DNA of 64,000 nucleotides from Nostoc sp. RI_552. Lineage in GTDB: Bacteria; Cyanobacteriota; Cyanobacteriia; Cyanobacteriales; Nostocaceae. The number at the start of each line of letters is the position of its first letter. Position 1 is the stretch's first letter. The stretch is taken from the NCBI GenBank assembly GCA_016124525.1, contig WGNO01000015.1, forward strand, positions 1-64,000, in the 5' to 3' direction. A model generated the notes under the pieces. That model was not told the DNA's origin, searched no databases, and worked only from the letters and a program-made list of their open reading frames with translations. The position numbers were made by a program, and so were the translations under genes. Below, one piece after another: positions 29,525-38,433 of the stretch.

Positions 29525-31087
29525 ATGACCTTAAGTTCCATTAATTCAAATTCCCAGGCTGGATCCCTTGAATTACTTGCCACAGAGCTTACAAGTCCAC
29601 CTGCTTTACTCAATAATTCGGGTAGCACTGTTACAATCACCCTCACGGCAACGGGTCAATGGTCTTTGATTAACTTTGAAACATCCGACCCTACCCTAAT
29701 TAAATATAAAACCCCAGTAGATGGCGATGGTCACCCCCGTGACAAAAACGATGAAAAATACAAATTTAAGTATCCTCAGTCGAACCCTGGAGCCCTGGTT
29801 GCAGAAATTAAAGATGCTAAGGGCAATACAAAATCTACGGTGAGCGGTAAGCAACAAAGCTTTGAATTGCAACCAGGGGAAACAGTTTCCTTCCTCATCA
29901 ATGATGATCCTAAATGGTATGGCAACAACGCCGGTAAGCTAACCATTAGTTATACCTCAACAGTTAAGAGTACAGACCCTAAACCACAGCCTGAAATTCT
30001 CAGCATCACGGACCTCTATAATACCGGAGTAGATAATGCCCGTCAGGTTTTGGCCGACAGCATTCCTGACCCCCACTACACCCTAGCAACCTATCCAGCC
30101 GGTACAGAACTCCCGGGTGTTACTACTCCGAACAAGGATTTAGCTCCTATCAACTGGGTTCCAAATACCCAAACAGCTCGATGGATTGGGCCTAAGACAC
30201 CTTTTGCTAACGGGCCTGTTGGAAACTATAGCTATACAACGACCTTTACGCTACCTGAATTTTCTGAAGCATTGATTGTCGGTGAACTTTCTGTGGATGA
30301 CAATATTACCGATATTGTGCTTAACGGGGTATCAGTGGGTAATCCTGTTCCTTTAAGCTCCTGGACAAAGATTGGTCGTTTTTCAATTTCCACTGGATTT
30401 GTCGTCGGTACCAACGCCCTTGAATTTAAACTGCATAGTGTTGGGGGTCCAACGGGGTTGCGAATTGATAGTATTAGTGGAACTTATAAGCCATCTTCCT
30501 TGAAAGCCACTATCTATGAAGATCGCGACTTCCAAGGTGTTAGCAAGGAAGTGGGCCTTGGGAGCCATGATGTATGGAACATCGGTTTTCCAAACGATGC
30601 GCTAAGTTCTTTGAAGGTGCCACAAGGACTCAAGGTTACTCTATACCAACACGCTACTAATCAGGGTCGCAGTAAGGTTTTTACTGCTGATGCTCCTTGG
30701 GTTGGTGATGATTTTGATAATATTACCTCTGCCATCAAAGTTGAGTTGTTGCCATCTTCCTTGACGGCTCCCATTGTTGTTACAGTGCCTCCAGCAAATG
30801 CACCTACAATTCCTCAAGGTTTAAAATCTCCTTTTAACTATACTCCATCTGCTGCTCCCGTAATTCAGTGGAATGGCTACACTTATTGGGCGTACAGTTA
30901 TATCGACAACAGAATGGCTATGGCTATCCTTGCTTATGATGCCCAAGGTCAGATTGTTAGACAGTGGGAAAAACCAGGTGCTCGTTATCTTACCAGCATT
31001 ACTGTGGATTCCGCGCAAAAAACTATTATCCTTACCGGACAAGCGAACCAAACCACTGTATTGTCTTGGGACGAATTACGGTTATAA
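29525..31087 (+). CDS. Multidomain lectin: PA-IL-like + jelly-roll + beta/gamma-crystallin + C-terminal domain
   Basis: 520 residues, with RBS AAGGAG about 12 nt before the ATG. Residues ~1-147 match the LecA/PA-IL fold: ATGQWSLINFE, PVDGDGHPRDKNDE and FLINDDPKWYGNNAGKLTIS, which keeps the Ca/sugar-binding Asp and the Asn-Asn pair of LecA. Residues ~160-328 form a galactose-binding jelly-roll-like domain (YSYTTTFTLPEF, ELSVDDNITDIVLNG). Residues ~330-413 resemble a beta/gamma-crystallin (KATIYEDRDFQGVSKEVGLG, VTLYQHATNQGRSKVF). The last ~85 form another beta-rich unit (YWAYSYIDNRMAMAILAYDA). No signal peptide is visible, so export would need another route. Confidence 0.75.
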   Translation: MTLSSINSNSQAGSLELLATELTSPPALLNNSGSTVTITLTATGQWSLINFETSDPTLIKYKTPVDGDGHPRDKNDEKYKFKYPQSNPGALVAEIKDAKGNTKSTVSGKQQSFELQPGETVSFLINDDPKWYGNNAGKLTISYTSTVKSTDPKPQPEILSITDLYNTGVDNARQVLADSIPDPHYTLATYPAGTELPGVTTPNKDLAPINWVPNTQTARWIGPKTPFANGPVGNYSYTTTFTLPEFSEALIVGELSVDDNITDIVLNGVSVGNPVPLSSWTKIGRFSISTGFVVGTNALEFKLHSVGGPTGLRIDSISGTYKPSSLKATIYEDRDFQGVSKEVGLGSHDVWNIGFPNDALSSLKVPQGLKVTLYQHATNQGRSKVFTADAPWVGDDFDNITSAIKVELLPSSLTAPIVVTVPPANAPTIPQGLKSPFNYTPSAAPVIQWNGYTYWAYSYIDNRMAMAILAYDAQGQIVRQWEKPGARYLTSITVDSAQKTIILTGQANQTTVLSWDELRL

Positions 31088-31148
31088 GATGGCTGTGCGC
31101 GGGTATTCATTTGTTAAGTGGCAATAGCGATGGCGATTATCGCTTCTT

Positions 31149-31170
31149 GAGGTGTGTTTTAGTGCACCTC
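31149..31170 (+). terminator. Hairpin after lectin 1, weak terminator candidate
   Basis: GAGGTG (31149-31154) pairs with CACCTC (31165-31170). Another short stem, AGCGAT/ATCGCT, precedes it at about 31127-31144. No clean T-run follows, so termination may be partial. Confidence 0.35.
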
Positions 31171-31348
31171 TTCTCTGCTTCTATCTAACACACTCAAAAC
31201 AATCAAGCTAAATAGAGGGAGATCTGGGCGCTATTTAACCTAGAATGGCCATCGCTTTCCAAGAAACAAAACACAATGTTTGTTATCTGCAAATTGTAAT
31301 TTCACCCCATTCGGTATTTTTCTTACAAAAGGAGATATTTACTCTACC

Positions 31349-31792
31349 ATGGACCTACAATCATTTAATGCCACCACCCAGTCCGGTTCCTTTGAATTGC
31401 AAGCAATTCAAGAAGTTCCCCTTACTGCTCTAACAAATGTTTCCAATCATGCAGTTAAGGTTGAAATTACCTCAACAGGTCAGTGGTGTTTAATTAATTT
31501 TGAAACCCCTGACCCCAAACTAGCCAAATACAAACGATTGACAGACGGTGATGGTTATGAACCCGATAAAAATGATGAAAGTTATAAATTTAAGTATCCA
31601 CATCTAAAGCCAGCAGCCCTCGTTTCAGAAATTAAGGATGCAGAAGGTAATGTAAAATCTTCCTTTGGTGGAAAGCAGCAGAGTCTAAAATTGGAACCAG
31701 GTGAAACTCTTTCCTTTGTCATGAATGATGATCCCCATTACTTTAACAACAATGCTGGTCAGTTGACAATTAGCTATTCAGTGTCTGCTTAA
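31349..31792 (+). CDS. Single-domain PA-IL/LecA-like lectin
   Basis: 147 residues from the ATG at 31349, with AGGAGA 13 nt upstream; an open extension to 31280 is unsupported. It is clearly homologous to the first domain of the upstream lectin (TGQWCLINFETPDPKLAKY, FVMNDDPHYFNNNAGQLTIS). The LecA-type Asp and Asn-Asn ligands are kept, while the Tyr-Gly before the Asn pair is Phe-Asn. It probably binds galactosides with calcium. It is co-directional with lectin 1, 261 bp apart, and is followed by a strong terminator. Confidence 0.8.
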   Translation: MDLQSFNATTQSGSFELQAIQEVPLTALTNVSNHAVKVEITSTGQWCLINFETPDPKLAKYKRLTDGDGYEPDKNDESYKFKYPHLKPAALVSEIKDAEGNVKSSFGGKQQSLKLEPGETLSFVMNDDPHYFNNNAGQLTISYSVSA

Positions 31793-31874
31793 ATCAAGTT
31801 AATTGTTATTCCTTTTTTTCGTGATTAGCTAAATCAAATGTGGCTATAACTTAATAAATTACCAATAAATTAGC

Positions 31875-31898
31875 AGTGTGCTCTGGCACACTTTTTTA
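31875..31898 (+). terminator. Rho-independent terminator after lectin 2
   Basis: Perfect 7-bp stem AGTGTGC (31875-31881) / GCACACT (31886-31892) with loop TCTG, followed by TTTTTT. It lies between the convergent lectin 2 and P450 genes and ends one base before the P450 stop, so it may serve the plus-strand transcript only. Confidence 0.85.
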
Positions 31899-33122
31899 TT
31901 ATCGAGTAACCTTAGTGAATTTTATAGGAAGGGTTTTTAAACCTCTTAAAGTGATGCTTTCATGCCACTCCAACTTATTTGTATTAATACCCAAATTGGG
32001 CAAGTTTTCTATTATGCTACTAATAGCAATCTGGGCTTCAATCTTGGCTAAGAATATACCTAAACAGTGATGAATTCCTGCCCCAAATGCAATGTGACGA
32101 TTTCGACGAGTAAAATCGAGTTCATTGGGATTAGTAAATTCTTCAGGATCACGATTTGCAGCCCCAATATAGACGATGACAGTATCACCTTCAGGGATGA
32201 GCTTTCCTGCAATTTTAACATCTTCCATTGCCCTGCGAGCTACGTATTGAATAGGGCTATCGTAGCGAAGAAATTCTTCTACGGCATTTTTAATTTCCTT
32301 GGGGTTTTGTTGGAGATAAACCAAACTTTCTGGGTGAGTCAAAAGTGCCAAAATCCCATTGCCAATTAAACTTCTCGTGCTGTCTTGAGCTCCCGTATTA
32401 ATCAAAATACAGGTGCTAATGATTTCCTCTTCTGTAAGCTGATTTTCAATATCTTTTTGATTAATCAAATAGCTCATTAAACCATCATTGGGCTGTTTTT
32501 TATATTCAGCGACTTTTTTCACCAGGTATTCTTTATTTTCTATCATTACTTGATTTTGATGTTCATAGGCTTCTAAAGACCAAGGTTGTTGTAATAGAAA
32601 AAATTGTTGAGAAGACCAGTGAATAAGTTTTTCGCAATCTTCCTTGGGAAAACCAAATATTTGAGCAATAGTCAAGCCTGATAAAGGACTAGCTAAATCC
32701 TTGATAATATCCATCTCCCCTTTTTCCTCAACTTTCGCAAGTAAATCATCAACTATTTCCTCTATTGTTTGACGTATTTTTTCTACGGCATTGGGGGAGA
32801 ACGCTGGAGTCACAGCTCTTTTAAGCCGAGTGTGATCAGGTGGATTTAAAAACAAAAACCATTGATTAGTTGTTTGTGAAAGTGTTTGTAAATCTCCTTC
32901 CTTTACATAGGCACTTTTTAGCTGAAGACGTTCAGGAAGATTATCTACAGTGAATCGCTTATCATTTAAAATACTAACGGCATCGGCGTAACGAGTAATA
33001 ATCCATGTCCCAAGAGCACTTTTATGAACGGGATCTTCTTGACGCAGATAATCAAATACAGGATAGGGATTAGCGTGAAATTCTGGATCAAAGGGGTTAA
33101 ATACAACTTTCTTTGTTTTCAT
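31899..33122 (-). CDS. Cytochrome P450, ACP/fatty-acyl type by context
   Basis: 407 residues, a soluble bacterial class. The heme-binding loop is HIAFGAGIHHCLGIFLAKIE with Cys353. The ExxR motif is in VEEFLRYDSPIQ. The I-helix reads NTGAQDSTRS in place of the usual AGxDTT. It is last in the FAAL-ACP-P450 operon, 15 bp after the ACP gene. Context predicts oxidation of an acyl chain held on the ACP, as in BioI-like or skyllamycin-type P450-carrier systems. No dedicated ferredoxin or reductase is adjacent. Confidence 0.9.
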   Translation of the reverse strand: MKTKKVVFNPFDPEFHANPYPVFDYLRQEDPVHKSALGTWIITRYADAVSILNDKRFTVDNLPERLQLKSAYVKEGDLQTLSQTTNQWFLFLNPPDHTRLKRAVTPAFSPNAVEKIRQTIEEIVDDLLAKVEEKGEMDIIKDLASPLSGLTIAQIFGFPKEDCEKLIHWSSQQFFLLQQPWSLEAYEHQNQVMIENKEYLVKKVAEYKKQPNDGLMSYLINQKDIENQLTEEEIISTCILINTGAQDSTRSLIGNGILALLTHPESLVYLQQNPKEIKNAVEEFLRYDSPIQYVARRAMEDVKIAGKLIPEGDTVIVYIGAANRDPEEFTNPNELDFTRRNRHIAFGAGIHHCLGIFLAKIEAQIAISSIIENLPNLGINTNKLEWHESITLRGLKTLPIKFTKVTR

Positions 33123-33136
33123 TGTTAAAATGACCT

Positions 33137-33382
33137 CTATTTTTTAGCTAATTCATCTACTAAATATTCAGTCAGTTCGGGAATTATGGGATATTCCCAC
33201 AATAATGTTGGGTCTAGCTCTAAATCCAGCAAGGTTTCTAACTCACCAGTAAGACTCAAGGCAACAGAAGAATCTAAACCGTAGGTAAAAATAGATTTCT
33301 CTAAATCAATGTCCTCGCTATCAATACCTAGAAGACTTGCTAGGTTATCTATTAGCCAATGTTCAATTTTCGTTCTATCCAT
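33137..33382 (-). CDS. Stand-alone acyl carrier protein
   Basis: 81 residues from the ATG at 33382; a longer open frame to 33451 overlaps the FAAL gene and is unlikely. The phosphopantetheine site is TYGLDSSVALSL (Ser ~38) within a typical four-helix acidic carrier. It lies 40 bp after the FAAL stop and 14 bp before P450, so it is the likely acceptor of the acyl-adenylate and the substrate platform for the P450. Confidence 0.92.
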   Translation of the reverse strand: MDRTKIEHWLIDNLASLLGIDSEDIDLEKSIFTYGLDSSVALSLTGELETLLDLELDPTLLWEYPIIPELTEYLVDELAKK

Positions 33383-33422
33383 AATAATTATTAAAGTTTG
33401 GTTCGAATTACATTGAGGGTGA

Positions 33423-35144
33423 TTATAATGAATTTTGTTGCCATTGTGCAACCACTGCCAGAACTTTGCTCAAAAAAGCTCGGCGACAAGCCTGTCGTTG
33501 AATTTTGCCACTAGAGGTTTTGGGAATACTCCCTGGTTTAATTAAGGCCATGGCATAAACTTGTAAGCCATGATGGAGAGCAAGGGCTTCACGAATAGCC
33601 GAGAAAACTTCGTTGACATTTAACTTCCTCAAATAGGTACGCTCTACTTCCTGAACAATAACCAATTTGTCTTGATTATCTATTTCTACAGTAAAAGCCG
33701 CACCACAATCTAACCGTAGAGCCTGATGACTTTGTTGTAAGGAATATTCAATATCCTGGGGGTAATGATTCCGTCCCCAAATAATTATTACATCTTTGAT
33801 TCTTCCCGTGATAAATAGTTCCCCTTCTACCATGACACCTAAATCCCCTGTGCGGAGAAAATTTCGTTTATCTCCATTAGCTAATTTAGCCCGAAAAGTT
33901 GCGATGGTTTTTTCTTCTTGTTGCCAATAACCCTGAGCAACACTAGAACCTGAAACCCAAATTTCTCCTACTTGATTTTCATCACATTCTAAACAACTTT
34001 CAGGATCGACAATTTTTACTTCCATATTTTCCCACACATGGCCGCAACCCACGAGTTCCTGATAATTTTCACTATCTTTCTCAGCTTCTACTATTCGATT
34101 ATTCTCTAAGGATTCTGATTGAACATTTAGGTAAACTGGCTCATCTTCAATATTACCGCCAGAAATCATTAACGTTGCTTCTGCCATGCCGTAACAGGGA
34201 TAAAAATATTGAGATTTAAACCCAGAAGATTGAAATTTATTAATAAAGCTTTCTAGGGTTTTTCGTCGTATTGGCTCCGCTCCATTGTAGGCACTTACCC
34301 AAGTACTGAGATCAAGGGTTTTTTGTTCTTCAGGGGTAATTCTCTGGACACATAATTCATAGCCTAAATTTGGACCACCGCTATGAGCGGCTCCATATTT
34401 CGTAATTGCTTTCAGCCAAAGAATAGGATTTTTTAAGAAAGATTCAGGCGACATTACAACGCCTAGAAAACCTGTATATAGCGGTTGAATAATACCATCA
34501 ATTAAACCCATGTCATGGAAACTTGGCAACCATGTCACAGAAACACTTTTTTCTGTAAGTTGAAATGCTTTTTGAATATAAACGGAATTATGGGCAATAT
34601 TGTCATGGGAAATCATCACTCCTTTGGGCGAACCCGTTGAACCCGATGTATATTGAAGAAAAGCCAGAGTGTTAGCACTAATATCTGGAAGCTGTAGGTG
34701 AGGGGTTTTGTCATAATTTATACTATCTGTTGCCAAAAAATTTGTTGCTGGCAAGTTTAAAAAAGTCTCAAGTTTTGACTGAATATTTTCTAACACAGAG
34801 CTAGTAGTGAGAATAATTTGAGGTTGAGAATCTTCAATAATTGCCAGTAATCGAGACATTTTTTGATTACGCCTTGGTGGGTAAGCCGGAACTGCCACAA
34901 CCCCAGCATATAGACACCCTAAAAAAGCTGTAATAAATTCTAAACCTTGAGGATAAAGCAATAAAGCGCGATCGCCTTCGGAGCAAAGAGATAGTAATGT
35001 GTCAGCAATGGCCTTTGATTCTTGCTGTAAGGTTTTGTAATCAATGCAGATTTCTTGATTTTGGCCATCCTTAAGAAAGATGTAGGCTAACTGATTGGGA
35101 GTGTGCTCTGCTCTTGTGTCAAGAATTGAGGTTATTGTTTTCAT
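33423..35144 (-). CDS. Fatty acyl-AMP ligase (FAAL)
   Basis: 573 residues. Adenylation motifs are FLQYTSGSTGSPKGVMISH, WLPSFHDMGLIDGIIQPLY (the FAAL HDMGL signature), FYPCYGMAEATL and LRTGDLGVMVEGELFITGR. FAALs activate free fatty acids as acyl-AMP and pass them to a carrier protein without CoA, often starting lipopeptide or polyketide assembly lines. It is first in an operon with the ACP and P450. About 110 bp upstream is an IS701 relic, so a former upstream gene may be lost. Confidence 0.93.
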   Translation of the reverse strand: MKTITSILDTRAEHTPNQLAYIFLKDGQNQEICIDYKTLQQESKAIADTLLSLCSEGDRALLLYPQGLEFITAFLGCLYAGVVAVPAYPPRRNQKMSRLLAIIEDSQPQIILTTSSVLENIQSKLETFLNLPATNFLATDSINYDKTPHLQLPDISANTLAFLQYTSGSTGSPKGVMISHDNIAHNSVYIQKAFQLTEKSVSVTWLPSFHDMGLIDGIIQPLYTGFLGVVMSPESFLKNPILWLKAITKYGAAHSGGPNLGYELCVQRITPEEQKTLDLSTWVSAYNGAEPIRRKTLESFINKFQSSGFKSQYFYPCYGMAEATLMISGGNIEDEPVYLNVQSESLENNRIVEAEKDSENYQELVGCGHVWENMEVKIVDPESCLECDENQVGEIWVSGSSVAQGYWQQEEKTIATFRAKLANGDKRNFLRTGDLGVMVEGELFITGRIKDVIIIWGRNHYPQDIEYSLQQSHQALRLDCGAAFTVEIDNQDKLVIVQEVERTYLRKLNVNEVFSAIREALALHHGLQVYAMALIKPGSIPKTSSGKIQRQACRRAFLSKVLAVVAQWQQNSL

Positions 35145-35255
35145 TGCAAGGGGTGATTTGGTTTAATAGGAATTAACTTCAAACACTAATGGCCATCGCC
35201 CTTAGTGGTATTTGGTTTAAATAAAATAAAACTACTAAAATATAATCACATATAG

Positions 35256-36308
35256 TCAGATATCATTATATATACTATTGTTTAGGAACAAAACTATCCC
35301 TACCTCTATAAAATCAGTTCCCATTGCTTCACAAGGATTTGAACGATAATCCCCCCAACCTAATTCATTCTTACTCTGCTTTAATCCATATTCCACCCAT
35401 GTTCTTAAGCCATAGAAATTCCCAACCTCTATTGGTGTAATATCCGGGTATTTACTCATAACATACCAGGTAGAGTTTCTAGGTAAGTTCTCTATATCTG
35501 TGGTAATTTGCCAACATCTATGTTCTCAACGTTGCCCGTGTATTATTTCTCTAATAAATGGATTTTCACTGCTTAAGTCAGAGAATACTCTTTTAAACTT
35601 CTGCCACTTTAGGTATTGAGTATACTGTTCCTTAAGCAATTATACATAATCGTTTGAGCCCATTGCTACTAGATAATTTAAATCTAGTTCATCTAATGCA
35701 GATATAAAATTTGTGCTGCTTTCGCCATATAAGCCATCAGCTAGTACCAAGTTGAATTTAAAACCCATCGACTGTAACTTTCGTATTAGCATTGCCCCGA
35801 TTTGAGGCTTGGTCAGATATTTATCTTCTGGCTTTAACTTCCCTCGTGGTTTGTACACTTCAAGCAGTAGTGGGAATGTCATCCCACGGAACACACCATA
35901 GGCTGTAACTACCGCCGCAACTCCATTCTCTACTTTGCCCAAATTGCCTATATACTGACGTTTTACATAATCTGTTGTATTACCTTTGTTTTTATCTCCT
36001 GTTTCATCAATAATTAAAATGATTGGTCTTCCTTTTAATACCTCTAAAATTAGCTCTAATCTCAAGGTTCCTAGCTCTTCTACCTCCCAAGATGATGTAG
36101 GTAAAAAATGATGTAGTCCTTGATAGTTATCTAGACCGACAACTTTCGCCACTTCAGGTATACTTTTCCGTTTTAAATCAGAAATACGTCTTATATATAG
36201 ATATTTGAAAGCTTCAAAGTTCTTAACATCCGAAAAAAGATTTTTATACCACAAGCAATGTTCATCCACAAACTTGACGGTTTTTATGGGTGAACGAGGC
36301 TCTACCAT
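35256..36308 (-). pseudogene. IS701-family transposase, two nonsense codons and truncated end
   Basis: A single reading frame from ATG 36308 gives the IS701 start (EPRSPIKTVKFVDEHCLWYK, DNYQGLHHFL, IILIIDETGDKNKGNTTDYV). It is stopped by TAA at 35640, then continues LLKEQYTQYLKWQKFKRVFS to a second stop (TGA after IIHGQR), then MSKYPDITPIEVGNFYGLRT and WVEYGLKQSKNELGWGDYR. The usual C-terminal helix is replaced by unrelated sequence. Two in-frame stops in otherwise recognisable protein show recent decay. No terminal repeats were confirmed. Confidence 0.88.
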
Positions 36309-36647
36309 TTTCTTTATCTTCGTTTTAGAATTTGTAAATTATTATACTACTGCAACGGTGACACAAGAGAGTTAATAACTTTTAACTTTTCTCAAGGTGC
36401 AGATTGCCGTAGGGCAGCTGGTTTTTGTACGGGTTGTTTACCCTTACTGTCGATATTAACATATCACAAATTACTCAGGGGCGGAGCGCCGCATTTCCTA
36501 ATTTAGGCAAGGGATGGAGGCTACTTGTGGCGTAAACGCCACAGAAATTTAAGCTTTTTGTTGAGCTATATATTGAATAACACTTGTAGATATGTTGCTA
36601 GTGTACCTTTAGCTAGGGGCGTGTCAATTTAGTGATGCTTTGACCCT
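36309..36647. other. Intergenic stretch between IS701 and TnpB relics
   Basis: No gene is recognised. It holds GC-rich snippets such as GGGGCGGAGCGCCGC (36479-36493) and a TGGCGTAAACGCCA palindrome (36528-36541), both typical of mobile-element junk. The outer ends of the neighbouring insertion sequences should lie here, but they are not definable by eye. Confidence 0.4.
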
Positions 36648-36667
36648 CCCACCCCTTAAAGGGTGGG
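36648..36667. repeat. IS200/IS605 right-end type hairpin
   Basis: A perfect 7-bp stem, CCCACCC/GGGTGGG, with loop CTTAAA, lies immediately 3' of the TnpB relic. IS605 elements carry such subterminal hairpins at their ends, and the guide RNA of TnpB also derives from this end. It could alternatively act as a terminator on the minus strand. Confidence 0.55.
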
Positions 36668-36676
36668 ATTATTGTT

Positions 36677-37135
36677 TCATTCAGCCCACTTGTCTACAGG
36701 AGTTTCCCCTCCTAGATAGAGGTTCTTTTGTCCACAAGCTTTAGATTCTGTGGTAACCACAGTGCTTTTTAATCCTTTGTTCAAAATCATAATTGCTGCA
36801 TTGTGGCCACGGTGGATAATTGTCCGGCAAGAATGGCATTTGTGAGTAGGAGTAGACAACGACTTTTTAACCCCTGTTCCACAAACAGCACAATCTTAAG
36901 GTGTATACTATGGTGCAACTGCCATGGCCCAAGTATGAAAAACTTGGCAATAGTAGTCTAACCAATCAGTGAAGAACCACCACAATGCATCCCTGATAGA
37001 TTGAGCTAAATGGTGGTTTTTAACCATATTTCCTACCTGCAAGTCTTCATAAACTACCAAGTCCTTTCACTGGACCAGGGCTCTTGCAGTCTTAACTGCA
37101 AAATCTTTAAAGAGTTTTTGGCATGGGGATGATAT
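36677..37135 (-). pseudogene. TnpB (IS200/IS605 family) C-terminal relic
   Basis: One frame reads DFAVKTARALVQ-stop-KDLVVYEDLQVGNMVKNHH, LAQSIRDALWWFF, then AVAP-stop-YTP-stop-DCAVCG and STPTHKCHSC, IIHRGHNAAIMILNKGL. These are the TnpB RuvC Glu motif (YEDL), the CxxC...CxxC zinc ribbon and the final RuvC motif, where the catalytic Asp (RDHNAA) is Gly. Three nonsense codons, loss of the N-terminal half and the lost Asp make it dead. Confidence 0.85.
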
Positions 37136-37180
37136 GTGTAATAATAATTAAGATATCTTAATAATTCTACACAGTTTGGG

Positions 37181-38056
37181 ATGAGTAGCCTTGTCTATTG
37201 GTTTCTGGCCAATGCTGAGTACTTGTCCACGACTATATTTTCAGATTTTCACGTCAATCCTACGCGGAGTAAAAGCGTGTTTCAGTTAGAAGAACTACCA
37301 GTGCCTCAAGTAAAAATCACTAGTACCCCAACAGTGAAAAGTAAATTCCTGTACAGGGGGGTTTTCATGGCCATGGCCATTATCAGCATATGGGCTATGA
37401 GCCTGGCTTTGTTAATTTATATTGATATATCCCAATGCAAATTTTGGATGTTATTGCCGCTCATACTTTGGCAAACATTTTTGTATACGGGATTGTTTAT
37501 TACAGCTCATGATGCCATGCATGGGGTAGTTTTTCCCAAAAATATCCAAGTCAACCATTTTATAGGGTCATTGTGCCTATTTCTCTATGGTCTTTTATCC
37601 TATCCTAAACTTTTAAAAAAACATTGGTTACATCACCATAACCCAGCCAGTGAAACAGATCCAGATTTTCACAACGGTAAGCATAAAAACTTTTTTGCCT
37701 GGTATTTTCATTTTATGAAGGGTTACTGGAGTTGGCGACAAATTATCACATTAATGACTATTTATAACTTGCTAACATATTTTTTACATCTTCCAGAGGA
37801 TAATCTCACTTATTTTTGGGTAATTCCCTCAATTTTAAGTTCCTTACAATTATTTTATTTTGGAACTTTTTTACCCCACAGTGAACCAGTAGAAGGTTAC
37901 AAAGATCATCATCGTTCCCAAACCATTAGCCGTCCAATTTGGTGGTCATTCATAACTTGTTATCATTTCGGTTACCATCACGAACATCACGAATACCCCA
38001 ATATCCCCTGGTGGCAACTACCAGAAATTTATCAAATGTTGAAACCAAAAGTCTAA
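37181..38056 (+). CDS. crtW: Beta-carotene ketolase CrtW
   Basis: 291 residues. Di-iron histidine clusters of the CrtW family: LFITAHDAMHGVVFP, LLKKHWLHHHNPASETDPDFH (shown in part) and CYHFGYHHEHHEYPNIPWW. Four membrane helices fit the fold. It adds 4-keto groups to beta-carotene, giving echinenone or canthaxanthin. The N-terminus is about 30 residues longer than usual, so the true start may lie further in. It is monocistronic. I considered an acyl desaturase tied to the FAAL locus, but the His pattern and PNIPWWQLPE end are CrtW. Confidence 0.92.
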   Translation: MSSLVYWFLANAEYLSTTIFSDFHVNPTRSKSVFQLEELPVPQVKITSTPTVKSKFLYRGVFMAMAIISIWAMSLALLIYIDISQCKFWMLLPLILWQTFLYTGLFITAHDAMHGVVFPKNIQVNHFIGSLCLFLYGLLSYPKLLKKHWLHHHNPASETDPDFHNGKHKNFFAWYFHFMKGYWSWRQIITLMTIYNLLTYFLHLPEDNLTYFWVIPSILSSLQLFYFGTFLPHSEPVEGYKDHHRSQTISRPIWWSFITCYHFGYHHEHHEYPNIPWWQLPEIYQMLKPKV

Positions 38057-38159
38057 ATCAAAGGTGGAATCAATACTCTAGTTGGTGAAAACCTGCTAGA
38101 GCAAATTCTGAGGTAGAATGTGGAATCTCCGTGGCTTTAGCCCTGGGAGTGTCAACAAC

Positions 38160-38425
38160 GGGTTTTTGTTTTCAGAAAACTTGTAAAGCTAAATAAGGCA
38201 AGAGGGCAAAAGCAGTAGTAGCAAAAGCCCAAGCCGGTATTTTTTGCCCTCTACCATCAATAAGTAAAGGTGCGCTGTAAATTACAGGCCACATGGCCGT
38301 GAGATTGAATAATACTATTACTATGGGGTTAATACCTTGCCATTGCCCCAAGGAAAGTTTTTGAATTAACTCCAATGTGTCTGGTTGACCTGGGGGTGCA
38401 AAGATAAAAGCATAGGTAATAAATC
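38160..38425 (-). pseudogene. Truncated small membrane protein gene
   Basis: One frame reads GFITYAFIFAPPGQPDTLEL, IQKLSLGQWQGINPIVIVLF, then a membrane segment and DGRGQKIPAWAF...LLPYLALQVF. It resembles a conserved cyanobacterial membrane protein of unknown function. There is a TGA just upstream of GFIT and no ATG start in the frame, and the C-terminus stops early, so both ends look lost. It sits directly 3' of hrcA on the same strand. Confidence 0.55.
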
Positions 38426-38433
38426 CTCACCAA

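Noticed and set aside
31899..33122. P450 as part of a terpenoid or alkaloid pathway
   Set aside because: No terpene or other scaffold genes are near; the tight FAAL-ACP-P450 spacing favours carrier-bound acyl oxidation.
37181..38056. Acyl-lipid or fatty-acid desaturase forming a JamB-like partner of the FAAL
   Set aside because: Histidine motifs and the PNIPWW end are those of CrtW ketolases, and the gene is separated from the FAAL operon by two insertion-sequence relics.
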